This document shows, in pieces, positions 31,643 through 41,297 of a DNA stretch of 51,797 bases (positions are counted from its first letter, which is position 1; every line of letters begins with the position of its first letter). The notes beneath the pieces were generated by a model. It ran no database searches, was not told the origin of the DNA, and saw only the letters and a program-made list of their open reading frames with translations. Made by a program: the position numbers and the translations under genes. Origin of the DNA: Candidatus Alloscybalousia intestinigallinarum (GTDB lineage: Bacteria; Bacillota_I; Bacilli_A; RF39; UBA660); contig DVKF01000020.1 in assembly GCA_018716115.1 (NCBI GenBank), positions 1 through 51,797 on the forward strand, read 5' to 3'.

Positions 31643-34606
31643 TTACTCATGTTTATTTTGTTGATTTAACCATTCTAAACCATCAACAACGATTTGAAAT
31701 TTATCGTACCTTCTCTCTACTCGTCCAGATATTTTCACAATCATATTACTCTGTAGTGATAGATTTTGATAACGTTGATACACTTTAGGAAAAAGAGTGA
31801 AATCCATTGCCTGATACTCGTCACTTCCCCAAATAAACATCATCTCATCTCCGTTTTTGGTCTTTATCGTACGGACTTTATCGATCAGGATAATAACGTT
31901 TACTCTTTGATTGTAGTACTTATAAATTTGATCTAATGGAATAATATTAGGGAATTTGACTTTGTAAAAAGTAACGGGATGATTACTTAAATAGAAACCG
32001 AATAATTCTTTTTCTTTACTAATTAAATACTCTTTACTATATTCTTCTACTACTTCTATTTCTGGTTTTAAAACATATTCACTATCTAAGTCTTTTACTA
32101 GTTCTGCATAGTTCATAATACTATCTAAGTTGTGATGTAAAGTATTATGATTGTAACCAAATGTATCAAAGCAACCGGCATCTATTAAAGATTCTACGAT
32201 TTTACTATTTATTTTTCCTGCAGTTTTTTGAACAAAATCAAAGATATCTGTATAGGGTTGATTTTTAATAATAGCTTCTACTGATACTAATCCAACATTT
32301 TTTATTCCCGATAATGGATATCTAATTCCATCAGTTTCAGCAATGTATTCTTTACCACTATTATTGATACATGGTTTTTTTATGATTATTTTTTTGGCTT
32401 TAATTTCATTAATGTATTCTTTTGTTTTTGTTTCACTACCAATTACGGAAGTTAGAAGACTACTATAAAAATATTTAGGAAAATATACTTTTAGATATGC
32501 CATCTTATAGGCAATCAAAGAATAGGCAACTGAGTGGGAACGATTAAACCCATAATTAGCAAAATTTAAAATTAAATCAAATATTTGTTTAGCAATATCC
32601 TTGCTATGACCACGTTCCACACTTTGTCTAATAAACTTTTCTTCTTCATTTTTTAAGACATCACTTTTCTTTTTACTCATTGCCTTTCTCAGAATATCAG
32701 CTTCTCCTAAAGTATATCCCGCTAATTGATTGGCAATTTGCATAATCTGTTCTTGATAGATAATAATTCCTTTTGTACTTTTTAAAATTGGTTCTAGTGA
32801 TGGGTCTAAGTAAGTAATTTCTTCTTGGCCTTTTTTCCTACGAATATAAGAATCAATATTACTAGCTGGTCCCGGTCTAAATAATGCGATTGCGGCAAAA
32901 ATATCTTCGAAACTATTTGGTTCTAAATTGCGTAAGAAGTTTCTCATCCCCTCTGACTCAAACTGGAATATTCCTGTCGTATCCGCTTTTTGAAACAAGG
33001 TTAATACTTTTTCATCATCTAAAGGAATGCGATTAAAATCGATATGGATGTTTTCTTTTTCGGCAATCATTTCCATGATATGCATAATTGTGGTTAAGGT
33101 TCTAAGTCCTAAGAAATCCATTTTTAATAATCCTAGTGGCTCTAAGTATTCCATGGAAAAACCAGTTAAATACATATCATCACTTTTGGTTAGAGGAATC
33201 ACTTCATCTAAGTCTTTTTTGCACATGACAATTCCCGCCGCGTGAGATGAGGTGTGTCTTGGAAAGCCTTCGATATGACAGGCAACTTTAAACATTAGTT
33301 GAAGTTTTTTTTCACTATCGATTAACTGTTTTAACTCCTGGTCTTGATGATAGAAGTCTAGTAATTTTAATTTAGTAAAATTTGGGATTCGTTTGGTGAT
33401 TAAGTCAACCTGATAACTAGGGACGTTTAAGACTCTTGCGACATCGCGTAAGGCTTGTTTAGCGGCTAGAGTACCAAAAGTAACGATACCACTCACCCGT
33501 TTTTTTCCGTACTTTTCTACCACATAATCGATCACTTTATCCCGATAGATATCTGGAAAATCCGTATCGATATCCGGCATACTGATTCGCTCTGGATTTA
33601 AAAAGCGTTCAAAGAGAAGATCATATTTTATCGGATCAATATCAGTTATACCAATCGAGTAACAAACAAGAGATCCTGCTCCACTTCCTCTACCAGGACC
33701 GACTAGGATTTTATTTTTTTTCGCATATTTAATAAAATCATATACAACTAAAAAGTAATTGGAGAATCCCATCTTTTCGATTACCGATAATTCATAAATT
33801 AATCGCTTACTATAAGCCTCGCTCACTTCGCCATTTAATCTGCGATTAAGTCCTACTTTGGCTAAATTGGCTAAATACTGATCTGAGGTTAGATCTTTTC
33901 CGGTTTCAAAAATAGGGAGCAATAATTCTGATTTAGGAAATTCTAAATTACAGGCTTTAGCGATTTGTTCAGTTTGAAATAATCCTTGATTGGTCGAATA
34001 TTCATAGACTTCTTCGAAACGTAATTCATGATTTAGTAAATCATAATCCATAAAATCCGCAATTGTCTTACCATCTCTAATCATATATAGATATTTCAAG
34101 TATTCATTTTCTTCTGGATCTAAATATAGGGTTTTATTTAGATAGACAAGTTGAGATGTTTTTTTTCTTGCTTCTACTTCTTGTTGTTTATCTTTATATC
34201 CTAAAAAACAATCGCTCTCTTTGACTACTTTTTGTACTTTGTCAAAAGAATTATGACTGTCAAAAGGAACAATAGCGATTACTTCATCGTGATGATTTTC
34301 TATATCTTCCATTAAGACTTTGCGCTCACTTTGTATCGTAGATAACTTAATCAATGTTTGATAGCCTTGATAATTTTTAGCATACAATAATATAATGTCA
34401 TTTTCTAGCTCTAGTTCTAAACCGATAATCGGATGAATTCCTGCGGCCTTGCACTTTTGATAGAATTCCATTGTTCCATACATATTGTTATCTGTGATAG
34501 CAAGAGAGGAAAAATGATTTTGTTTTGCCCTTTCAATCAAATTATCGATTCTAATCACACTTGATAACAAAGAATAATTGGTCTTTATGTATAATGGTAC
34601 GTACAT
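31643..34606 (-). CDS. dnaE: DNA polymerase III alpha subunit, DnaE type
   Basis: The second replicative polymerase, which in Bacillota extends primers on the lagging strand before PolC takes over. At 987 residues it is somewhat short. The N-terminal PHP domain is degenerate: LYIKTNYSLLSS replaces the HxHxxYS motif and AITDNNMYG replaces TDHxN, so its metal centre and proofreading-like activity are probably lost. The palm is intact: GRGSGAGSLVCYS, then PDIDTDFPD near residue 344 and a later conserved Asp. The C-terminal part has helix-hairpin-helix and an OB fold (VNVIILIDKVRTIKTKNGDEMMFI). ATG 34606 follows GGAGG. The HA-repeat gene follows at 11 bp. Confidence 0.96.
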   Translation of the reverse strand: MYVPLYIKTNYSLLSSVIRIDNLIERAKQNHFSSLAITDNNMYGTMEFYQKCKAAGIHPIIGLELELENDIILLYAKNYQGYQTLIKLSTIQSERKVLMEDIENHHDEVIAIVPFDSHNSFDKVQKVVKESDCFLGYKDKQQEVEARKKTSQLVYLNKTLYLDPEENEYLKYLYMIRDGKTIADFMDYDLLNHELRFEEVYEYSTNQGLFQTEQIAKACNLEFPKSELLLPIFETGKDLTSDQYLANLAKVGLNRRLNGEVSEAYSKRLIYELSVIEKMGFSNYFLVVYDFIKYAKKNKILVGPGRGSGAGSLVCYSIGITDIDPIKYDLLFERFLNPERISMPDIDTDFPDIYRDKVIDYVVEKYGKKRVSGIVTFGTLAAKQALRDVARVLNVPSYQVDLITKRIPNFTKLKLLDFYHQDQELKQLIDSEKKLQLMFKVACHIEGFPRHTSSHAAGIVMCKKDLDEVIPLTKSDDMYLTGFSMEYLEPLGLLKMDFLGLRTLTTIMHIMEMIAEKENIHIDFNRIPLDDEKVLTLFQKADTTGIFQFESEGMRNFLRNLEPNSFEDIFAAIALFRPGPASNIDSYIRRKKGQEEITYLDPSLEPILKSTKGIIIYQEQIMQIANQLAGYTLGEADILRKAMSKKKSDVLKNEEEKFIRQSVERGHSKDIAKQIFDLILNFANYGFNRSHSVAYSLIAYKMAYLKVYFPKYFYSSLLTSVIGSETKTKEYINEIKAKKIIIKKPCINNSGKEYIAETDGIRYPLSGIKNVGLVSVEAIIKNQPYTDIFDFVQKTAGKINSKIVESLIDAGCFDTFGYNHNTLHHNLDSIMNYAELVKDLDSEYVLKPEIEVVEEYSKEYLISKEKELFGFYLSNHPVTFYKVKFPNIIPLDQIYKYYNQRVNVIILIDKVRTIKTKNGDEMMFIWGSDEYQAMDFTLFPKVYQRYQNLSLQSNMIVKISGRVERRYDKFQIVVDGLEWLNQQNKHE

Positions 34607-34744
34607 AGAATTTCCTCCAGTCTATTCTTATTTTACCAAAAAAATATGGATTCGACTTCTTTTTCTAAACGTAAATTTTTTTTAACAGAAATAAAACCAT
34701 TCGCTTTTTAGAGTAACTACTTTGTTTTAGGGGATTCTATCCAG

Positions 34745-35659
34745 TTATAAGGACTTAGAATAATTCTTTTTTTTCTCTTTAAACGTGGCAACCCCATTTT
34801 CTAACCCAACTGAACCATAGACGATTTCAAAACTAGTCGTCATTTTCCCAGTTTGGATAAGTTTTTCACTAATTGGATCAAACGTAATTTCTGGTACTTC
34901 CTTCTCAATATATTGCATTGCATAATTCAAATGTTGGTCTCTAGCATGACGAAAGATAGAATTTAAATCATTGGCATTATTCCAAAAAGGATTGTTGTAA
35001 CGATTATACTTTTCTTCAAAGTGATTTCTTAATGACTTAATTTCTGTTTTCGGGTACTCAGTTTCTAGGCAAGAAATAATGGTAGGTAGCTGTGAAAAAT
35101 CATATAGTTTTTTGATTATTTGGATTCGACTTTCGATGGGGAGTTGAGAAATAAGAGCGATCGCTTTTTCTAGATATTTTCTATACTCTTCTAAATTAAG
35201 TCCCAATGTATCTTGAACTTGTTTTCTTTGACGAAAAGATAAAGCTTGAAGAGTAAAAAGATGGTCTTCTAAATAGGATATATATAATTCTTCTTTTGTT
35301 TTTTTCATTAATATTCCATTATAAATAGTAAGTACATCTTCTTCTAAAGTTTCAAAGGTAGGTAAAACGTAATAATCTTCACATCTTGAATGTTCAATAT
35401 CGGGAATATCTTTATATGAAAAAAAGGTACAATGTTCACCGAATTCACTACAAGCATATTCTAATACCATAGCGATATCTTCTTTATTAAAATCGATAGT
35501 AGTAAACGGTTGCCAAAGGCAATAAATACTGTTTATCTTTTTGTCATCAGAGAATAAATCTGGATGAAAGTAAACCATGTGGGTTGGTCCCCAATTACGC
35601 CAAAAATTAGGATCAAAAATCACGCCTACATTATTTTTACGATAAATTTCAGGCCACAT
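34745..35659 (-). CDS. uncharacterised soluble protein
   Basis: A 304-residue protein with no recognised family. It opens with aromatic-rich sequence (WPEIYRKNNVGVIFDPNFWRNWGPTHMVYFHPDLF) and then a helical part (LEEYRKYLEKAIALISQLPIESRIQIIKKLYDF). There is no signal peptide or membrane segment. ATG 35659 follows AAGGAGGGG, and a clear promoter lies upstream (TTGATT-16-TATAAT). The stop is 138 bp before dnaE's start on the same strand, so it may be upstream of dnaE in one transcript or have a separate end: no good hairpin was seen in 34607-34744. Confidence 0.5.
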   Translation of the reverse strand: MWPEIYRKNNVGVIFDPNFWRNWGPTHMVYFHPDLFSDDKKINSIYCLWQPFTTIDFNKEDIAMVLEYACSEFGEHCTFFSYKDIPDIEHSRCEDYYVLPTFETLEEDVLTIYNGILMKKTKEELYISYLEDHLFTLQALSFRQRKQVQDTLGLNLEEYRKYLEKAIALISQLPIESRIQIIKKLYDFSQLPTIISCLETEYPKTEIKSLRNHFEEKYNRYNNPFWNNANDLNSIFRHARDQHLNYAMQYIEKEVPEITFDPISEKLIQTGKMTTSFEIVYGSVGLENGVATFKEKKKNYSKSL

Positions 35660-35689
35660 AGAACCCCTCCTTAACTTTGTATTGTTCTT

Positions 35690-35717
35690 ATTATATCTTT
35701 TTTTTGCGAAAAATCAA
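35690..35717 (-). promoter_or_regulatory. promoter of the unknown gene upstream of dnaE
   Basis: TTGATT (35712-35717), 16 bp, TATAAT (35690-35695) on the minus strand. Confidence 0.65.
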
Positions 35718-35762
35718 TAAAATGACTAAAGGTATATTTTTTCGCTTGTTTTATTTGACTTA

Positions 35763-35794
35763 TTGCGCAATCTATGATAAAGTTATAAGCGCAA
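35763..35794. promoter_or_regulatory. inverted repeat in the rpmB promoter region
   Basis: TTGCGC (35763-35768) and GCGCAA (35789-35794) flank 20 bp containing TATGAT; TTGCGCAA (35763-35770) is itself palindromic. It lies just upstream of the rpmB ribosome-binding site. Promoter boxes are unclear (TTGACT upstream is not at standard spacing). Possibly an operator or RNA hairpin in the leader. Confidence 0.35.
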
Positions 35795-35826
35795 GTTAAA
35801 ACATGTATCAAAGGAGGAAAAAGACT

Positions 35827-36018
35827 ATGGCAGTTAAAGTTACGAATAAGAAACCTTTATTTGGAAATAAACGTTCTCATGCATTAAATGCTACTAGAAA
35901 AAAACAAGGAGTTAATCTTCAAACTGTTACGTTAGAAGATGGAACTAGAATAAGATGTAGTGCAAGAGAAATTAGAACTTCTAGAAAAGATGAAAAGATC
36001 GAAGAAGTAAGTGAGTAA
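35827..36018 (+). CDS. rpmB: ribosomal protein L28
   Basis: The 63-residue large-subunit protein starts at ATG 35827, eight bases after AAAGGAGG; an earlier in-frame ATG lacks a site. It shows the L28 pattern KKPLFGNKRSHALNATRKKQGVNLQTVTL, with GNK.SHA and NLQ. There is no CxxC zinc ribbon, so this is the zinc-independent form. It lies opposite rpe, as in Bacillus, where rpmB closes the prpC-prkC-rsgA-rpe region on the other strand. A long bidirectional terminator separates them. Confidence 0.95.
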   Translation: MAVKVTNKKPLFGNKRSHALNATRKKQGVNLQTVTLEDGTRIRCSAREIRTSRKDEKIEEVSE

Positions 36019-36040
36019 TCGCTTATTTTTTATTGTCATG

Positions 36041-36094
36041 AAAAGAATGAAAACCTGAATTCAGTTAGTTACTGAGATAGATTTTCATTCTTTT
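36041..36094. terminator. bidirectional terminator between rpmB and rpe
   Basis: AAAAGAATGAAAA (36041-36053) pairs with TTTTCATTCTTTT (36082-36094). T-runs or A-runs flank both arms, so it serves both convergent genes and overlaps the 3' end of rpe. Confidence 0.8.
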
Positions 36095-36764
36095 CTTTTA
36101 TTTCTATATTTTCCGTATTCTCTTGTTTTTCTTTTCCTCTTAGAATATCGATTTGTTCTTGGTAATCATCCGCATTCGTGATATAAGAACCACTCACGAT
36201 AATATCGACAAAAGGAGAAACTTCTTTCACAATTTGCTGATTGATGCCACCATCTAGGCTTAACAGAGTCTTAGATTGATGTTCTGTGATCATTTTTCTG
36301 ATGATTTCTACTCTATTTTTTACTTCTGGGATAAATTCTTGCCCCCCATATCCTGGATTTACTCCCATCACAAGAACCAGATCTATTTTGTCTAGCCATT
36401 TTTCTAAGAGATGTAAATTCGTATCTGGATTAATCGATAATCCACATTTTAAACCGTATTTCTTGATCAAATTTAAATTCTTTTCGATATCTTTTTCAAT
36501 TTCAATTGGAAAAGTAATCATTTCTGCATTTAGTTTTACAAACTGCTTAATGTACTTTTTGGGTTTATTTACCATCAAGTGAACATCTAAACGTTTAGCC
36601 GTATAACGATATATTTTTTTTAATCTTCTAATAGGAATTTTCTTTCCTTGACAAAAGGTATTATCAACAAAATCGACATGAATATAGTCAACATCGGTAA
36701 GCGATAGCTTTTCTATCGCTTTTTCTATCTTTCGACAAGTTAGAAAAGAAGCAGATACTTTCAT
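36069..36764 (-). CDS. rpe: ribulose-phosphate 3-epimerase family protein
   Basis: A TIM-barrel epimerase of 231 residues that interconverts ribulose-5-P and xylulose-5-P. Family motifs: VSASFLTC at the N-terminus, IHVDFVDNTF (metal His and Asp; the more usual wording is HxDxMDG), DVHLMV, VMGVNPGYGGQEF and SLDGGIN with the catalytic Asp, then SGSYI. It is divergent in the first metal loop and carries an acidic tail, so another phosphopentose substrate cannot be excluded. ATG 36764 overlaps the ribosome site inside the end of rsgA, with stop and start two bases apart. The order rsgA-rpe is the typical Bacillota order. Confidence 0.88.
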   Translation of the reverse strand: MKVSASFLTCRKIEKAIEKLSLTDVDYIHVDFVDNTFCQGKKIPIRRLKKIYRYTAKRLDVHLMVNKPKKYIKQFVKLNAEMITFPIEIEKDIEKNLNLIKKYGLKCGLSINPDTNLHLLEKWLDKIDLVLVMGVNPGYGGQEFIPEVKNRVEIIRKMITEHQSKTLLSLDGGINQQIVKEVSPFVDIIVSGSYITNADDYQEQIDILRGKEKQENTENIEIKEKNENLSQ

Positions 36765-36765
36765 T

Positions 36766-37599
36766 TTACCACCTACTTTTCTTCATTAATTTCTGATAAT
36801 TTTCATAACGGCTCGCTAAAATTTTTCCATTTTTAACATTGGCTTTAACCTGACATTCTTTTTCGGATAAATGCATACAGTCTTTATATGGGCATGGATA
36901 CTTTTTAAACTCAATGAATGTATCTCTTAACTCTTCATCCGGAATCTCTTGAAAATCTAACTGTGAAAAACCTGGTGTATCTAAGACTTTACCCTTACAC
37001 AAATGTAGAAGTTCCACATGTCTAGTCGTATGTTTTCCACGGCCTAGCGCTTTAGATATCTCCCCGGTTTCTAAATGGAAATGGGGATCTAATTTATTAA
37101 TCAAAGTGGATTTTCCGGCTCCAGTTTGTCCAGTTAAAACCGTCGTTTTATTCTTAAAAATCTTTTTTACTTGCCATAACTTATGATTATAGATTACTTT
37201 ATAACCAATTTTTTGATAATATTTTAGAATCTTTTTTATCTCTTTTTTTTCTGTTCCTGTTAATAAGTCCCATTTGGTCACACAGATAATCGGTGTGATC
37301 TGATGATATTCCATCACTGTTAATAATTTATCCAATAAATTGGTAGAAAAATCGGGACTTTTTACACTCGTTACTAAAAGTCCCTGATCAATGTTCGCAA
37401 CGAGTGGTCTTTCAAGGCAATTCTTACGGGGTAAAATTTCTAATAAGTATTTGTTTTTTTCATCAAATTCTACATAATCCCCTACGATGGGACTAATCTT
37501 TTGATTTCGAAATTTTCCCCTAGGTGTACATTCGAATACTTGATTCTCACACTCGACTGAACATAAATTACTTACAATTTTAACAATTTGTCCTTTCAT
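36766..37599 (-). CDS. rsgA: ribosome small-subunit-dependent GTPase A
   Basis: RsgA (YloQ) is a circularly permuted GTPase that checks 30S maturation. The 277-residue product has an N-terminal OB fold, then the G motifs in permuted order: TKWD (G4), TGQTGAGKSTLIN (G1), GRGKHTTRH (G2) and DTPGFSQLD (G3). The C-terminus carries the zinc finger CPYKDCMHLSEKECQVK. All expected residues are present. Twelve bases separate it from prkC, whose output may control it in other Bacillota, where PrkC phosphorylates this protein. Confidence 0.96.
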   Translation of the reverse strand: MKGQIVKIVSNLCSVECENQVFECTPRGKFRNQKISPIVGDYVEFDEKNKYLLEILPRKNCLERPLVANIDQGLLVTSVKSPDFSTNLLDKLLTVMEYHQITPIICVTKWDLLTGTEKKEIKKILKYYQKIGYKVIYNHKLWQVKKIFKNKTTVLTGQTGAGKSTLINKLDPHFHLETGEISKALGRGKHTTRHVELLHLCKGKVLDTPGFSQLDFQEIPDEELRDTFIEFKKYPCPYKDCMHLSEKECQVKANVKNGKILASRYENYQKLMKKSRW

Positions 37600-37611
37600 T
37601 TATCCCCCTGT

Positions 37612-39495
37612 TTAATGATTTGTTGATGGTGACGTTGAAGGTGTTGGTGTTGGCGAAGTTGATGGCGTTGGAGATGGTGAAGTTACCGTTTCATCCTCTT
37701 CCTCGTCCTCACTAGGCGTTGGTGTTGGTGATGGTGTTGTTACATTTGGTTTTTCTGCAACAACAATCTTAAGTGTTGAACCAGATACAATTGGTGTTTT
37801 TGGTGAACGAGATTGACTGATTAAAGTACCTTCAGTATATTGTGAAGTTGCTTCATAGTCGATCGTCAATTTAATATTATACTTTTCACAGAACGCTTCA
37901 ACATCTTCGATCGTCCATCCATCCTCTACCATATTCGGATAGACATCTTCAATATCAGCTACATAAAGAATAATAGAATCTCCTTTTACTAAAGTATTAC
38001 CTGCTTTAACACTCTGATCGATAATTTCTCCTTCTTTATAATCATCCGGATTATCGACAGTTCGTTTTTCAATCGTTACCTTTAAGCCATACATGGTTTC
38101 TAATATTTCTTTTTGTGCCTCACTATTTTCTCCCGTTAAATCAACAACTTCATATTTTTCTTGTCCTAATGACTCATATAACGTAATTACGGTACCCTCT
38201 TTAACTGTTCTTCCCGCGGCTGGTGAAGTCTTAATTACTTTTCCGGCTTCTATAGTGGCATTTTCTTCTTTCTTAGTCTCAACCGCAACCTCAAAACCTT
38301 CTTCTTTTAATTTTTTCTCAGCTTCTACTACGGATAAATTGGATACATCTGGTATCTCTATATCTGGAGTTCTCGAAAAATACGGAATAATCAAGAAAAT
38401 AGTTACTACACCAATTACGATTAACGTAAATAAAGAAGCTAAAATCCAAACAATTCGGTTTGTCCGTTTTAAACTCTTGTCTTCAGCTGACTTTTCTTCC
38501 TTTTCAGTTGCTTTTTCTTCTGGCTCTTCTTTTTCTTCTTTCACTTTTTTATCGTCTTTTACTTCTTGAATTTTTTCTTCTGTCTTTTTCTTGACTACGG
38601 TAATATTTTTAGTATTATCTTCAATTTCATGTTCTGGATATTTAAAAACAATTTTTTCTTCATTCATCCGTTCATCGTTTAATACTGTTAACAAATCAGC
38701 ATGCATTTCTTTAGCATCAGCATAACGATTCTTAGGATTTTTCGCAGTCGCTTTTAAGATTACATTTTCGACACTTTGCGGAATGGCGGGATTCTTTTTA
38801 CGAATACTTGGAATGTCATCGCGCATTTGTTTTAAAGCAATTTCTACCGCATTATCTCCTTTAAATGGTAATTGTCCCGTTAATAATTCATAGAATAAGA
38901 TTCCCATCGAATAGATATCACTACGGATAGTCGATCCTTTACCACTTGCTTGTTCTGGTGGTAAGTAATGAACAGAACCCATCACAGAATTTGTCTGTGT
39001 TAACTGCGTAGAATTTAGCGCCATAGCGATACCAAAGTCAGTGATCTTTATCGATCCATCTTCTCGAATCATAATATTTTGTGGCTTTAAATCACGGTGA
39101 ATAATATAACTATCATGGGCATGGGAAATTCCATCAGTAAGTTGAAGCATAATATCGATTGCTTCACTTAAGGTTAGGCTTCCTCGTTTTTTAATTAATT
39201 GTTTAAGTGTTTTTCCTTCAATATATTCCATGACGATATAATATAAACCATTATCTTCACCAACATCATACATTTCTACAATATTAGGATGAGACAAACT
39301 AGATGCAGATAAGGCTTCCCGCTGAAAACGTCTAACGAACTTTTCGTCCCCAGATAAATCACCACGAAGAACTTTAATTGCTACTCTTCTATCTAAAATC
39401 GTATCATAAGCTAGATAGACATTAGCCATACCACCTTCGCCTATACTTTTAATAATCTCATAACGATCATTAATTTTCTGCCCCTTTTCTATCAT
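37612..39495 (-). CDS. prkC: PASTA-domain Ser/Thr protein kinase
   Basis: A 627-residue membrane kinase sensing muropeptides or lipid II. Cytoplasmic Hanks-type domain: GEGGMANVYLAYD (Gly loop), AIKVLRG (Lys), HRDLKPQN (about 132), DFGIAMA (about 152) and the APE-like SVHYLPPEQA. One membrane helix (WILASLFTLIVIGVVTIFLII, near 348-370). The outside part has three PASTA repeats, each about 65 residues: IPDVSNLSVVEAEKKL, VVDLTGENSEAQKEIL and VYPNMVEDGWTIEDVEAF. The tail is an unusual Pro/Ser/Thr run (PSPTPS repeats, encoded in about 37617-37745) that may span the wall. Its start shares one base with the stop of prpC (TAATG), so the two are translationally coupled. Confidence 0.96.
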   Translation of the reverse strand: MIEKGQKINDRYEIIKSIGEGGMANVYLAYDTILDRRVAIKVLRGDLSGDEKFVRRFQREALSASSLSHPNIVEMYDVGEDNGLYYIVMEYIEGKTLKQLIKKRGSLTLSEAIDIMLQLTDGISHAHDSYIIHRDLKPQNIMIREDGSIKITDFGIAMALNSTQLTQTNSVMGSVHYLPPEQASGKGSTIRSDIYSMGILFYELLTGQLPFKGDNAVEIALKQMRDDIPSIRKKNPAIPQSVENVILKATAKNPKNRYADAKEMHADLLTVLNDERMNEEKIVFKYPEHEIEDNTKNITVVKKKTEEKIQEVKDDKKVKEEKEEPEEKATEKEEKSAEDKSLKRTNRIVWILASLFTLIVIGVVTIFLIIPYFSRTPDIEIPDVSNLSVVEAEKKLKEEGFEVAVETKKEENATIEAGKVIKTSPAAGRTVKEGTVITLYESLGQEKYEVVDLTGENSEAQKEILETMYGLKVTIEKRTVDNPDDYKEGEIIDQSVKAGNTLVKGDSIILYVADIEDVYPNMVEDGWTIEDVEAFCEKYNIKLTIDYEATSQYTEGTLISQSRSPKTPIVSGSTLKIVVAEKPNVTTPSPTPTPSEDEEEDETVTSPSPTPSTSPTPTPSTSPSTNH

Positions 39496-40244
39496 TATAC
39501 TTCACCTTCCTCATTTTCCTCTCTAATCAGGTATGCGATGGAAATATTGTCTGTTCCTCCTCGATTGTTTGCTTTATGTACCAGTTTAATCAATTTATCT
39601 TCGATTGTCAAATCACTAAGTAATACTCGTTCAATTTGTTCTTCTTCTAGCATATTGGTTAGTCCATCACTACAAAGAAACAAACCACTAACTGAAGTAT
39701 CACAATCGAAGATATCAATATCAATATTTTTGGTTGCTCCTAAAGCTTTCATTAATACATTCTTTTTTGGATGGTCTTTAGCTTCCTCTTTGGTAAGTTC
39801 TCCTGCCGTTACTAATAAATTAACTAAAGTATGATCATAAGTGATTTTATGTAGTTTGCCATCTTTCATTACGAAGCCACTAGAATCTCCAATATTGCCA
39901 TATAGAACATAATCTTTGGTATTAATCGCTACAACTAAAGTTGCGCCCATTCCTTTACTTTCTGGATGATCGTCTGCATAACTAAAAATCAAATGATTAA
40001 TTTCTGTTGTACTATCTCTTAACCACTCGATTGCTTGTTCTTTATTCATATTTAAAAATGTCTCTTGAAAATGTTTTCCTAGATAGCTAATGGCAATAGA
40101 TGAAGCTACTTCTCCTGCTGAATGACCACCCATCCCATCCGATACAGCTAATAGATAATCATTGTTTTTATTTCTTACGATAATCACACTATCTTCATTA
40201 TGATCTCGCACTTTTCCGGTATCTGTTAAACAAAATGATTTCAT
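39495..40244 (-). CDS. prpC: PP2C-type protein phosphatase
   Basis: This 249-residue PPM phosphatase reverses PrkC phosphorylation in the cytoplasm. Motifs: TGKVRDHNEDS at the N-terminus, AVSDGMGGHSAGEVAS (Asp metal ligand and Gly-Gly), GATLVVAI, YGNIGDSS, SDGLTNML and GGTDNISI near the end. Metal-binding Asp residues are intact. It stands between rlmN and prkC, with its ribosome site inside the end of rlmN and only one base between stop and start. This prpC-prkC arrangement is universal in Bacillota. Confidence 0.96.
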   Translation of the reverse strand: MKSFCLTDTGKVRDHNEDSVIIVRNKNNDYLLAVSDGMGGHSAGEVASSIAISYLGKHFQETFLNMNKEQAIEWLRDSTTEINHLIFSYADDHPESKGMGATLVVAINTKDYVLYGNIGDSSGFVMKDGKLHKITYDHTLVNLLVTAGELTKEEAKDHPKKNVLMKALGATKNIDIDIFDCDTSVSGLFLCSDGLTNMLEEEQIERVLLSDLTIEDKLIKLVHKANNRGGTDNISIAYLIREENEEGEV

Positions 40245-40245
40245 A

Positions 40246-41265
40246 TTAGTCCTCCTTTTTACTCCTTAATTGACCACAAGCTGCGCTGATATTGGAACCG
40301 AACTCTTTTCTAATTGTAGCGTTTACCTTATTCTTTTTTAGTATATCATAAAACTTAGTAATCGTCTCATAATCACTTCGTTTAAAAGCTAAATTATTCG
40401 TTTCATTATAAGGAATTAAATTAACATAGCAAGTTAAATCTTTTACTAAATGAGCTAATTCTATGGCATCTTTTTCACGGTCATTTATACCTTTTAACAA
40501 TATATATTCGAAAGTTACTCGGCGATTCGTCTTTTTCACATAATCTTTTAATGTCTTCATCAATTCATTTATAGTATACACTTTATTAATTGGCATAATA
40601 CGGTTTCTTATTTCGTCATTTGGGGCATGTAAGCTAATCGCTAGATTTACTTGATATGGCAAATTAGAAAATTCTTTAATTTTAGGAATAATTCCACAAG
40701 TAGATACGGTAATATGACGACTACCTAGCGCTAATCCTTTTGGATGATTGATGATTTCAATAAATTTTACTAGATGATCATAATTATCGAAGGGTTCACC
40801 AATTCCCATAACTACGACGTGGCTAATACGCAACTGTTCTTCTTGTTCTACTTTTAAAATCTGTTCAACCATCTCACTAGTTTCTAGATTCCGTACTTTT
40901 TTTAAACGACCACTTTCACAGAATTTACAGCCCATATTGCAGCCTACTTGAGTAGATATACAGAGACTATTTCCGTAGTGATGATTCATAAGAACAGCTT
41001 CTATTTTTTCTCCATCTTGTAGATAGAAGAGATATTTACTAACGTCTTGATCACGTTCTACTTTGCCAATCGAAATTGTCGATGTTGTAAAATCTGCTTG
41101 TAATGAGGCAATTACTTCCTTTTTTAGGTTGGACATTTCTTCAAATGTTGATACTTTTTTTTGATAAAGCCATTCAAATACCTGTACTGCTCGATATTTT
41201 TTATCTCCTTTGGCTAAAAAGTAATCTTCTAGTTCTGTCATTGTTTTGTTATAAATACTTTCCAT
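40246..41265 (-). CDS. rlmN: 23S rRNA (adenine2503-C2)-methyltransferase
   Basis: A 339-residue radical-SAM enzyme methylating A2503 of 23S rRNA and A37 of some tRNAs. It has the CNMGCKFCESG cluster motif (CxxxCxxC), GIGEPFDNYD, STCGIIPKI, LHAPNDEIR and the second conserved cysteine near the end in SAACGQL, which forms the covalent intermediate. Length and motif order match the family. It opens the unit rlmN-prpC-prkC-rsgA-rpe and has its own extended -10 promoter in a terminator hairpin at 41286-41327. In Bacillus the gene before it is rsmB; here it is an unrelated membrane protein. Confidence 0.96.
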   Translation of the reverse strand: MESIYNKTMTELEDYFLAKGDKKYRAVQVFEWLYQKKVSTFEEMSNLKKEVIASLQADFTTSTISIGKVERDQDVSKYLFYLQDGEKIEAVLMNHHYGNSLCISTQVGCNMGCKFCESGRLKKVRNLETSEMVEQILKVEQEEQLRISHVVVMGIGEPFDNYDHLVKFIEIINHPKGLALGSRHITVSTCGIIPKIKEFSNLPYQVNLAISLHAPNDEIRNRIMPINKVYTINELMKTLKDYVKKTNRRVTFEYILLKGINDREKDAIELAHLVKDLTCYVNLIPYNETNNLAFKRSDYETITKFYDILKKNKVNATIRKEFGSNISAACGQLRSKKED

Positions 41266-41285
41266 ATATCCACTTCCACATCATA

Positions 41286-41294
41286 ATTATAGCA
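41286..41294 (-). promoter_or_regulatory. extended -10 promoter of rlmN-prpC-prkC
   Basis: TGCTATAAT on the minus strand; no strong -35 at 17 bp. It follows the T-run of the upstream terminator by four bases, so the two elements are packed together. Confidence 0.65.
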
Positions 41295-41297
41295 TAG

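Noticed and set aside
38093-38569. Plus-strand 158-residue Ser/Phe-rich open frame
   Set aside because: Antisense to the PASTA and acidic region of prkC.
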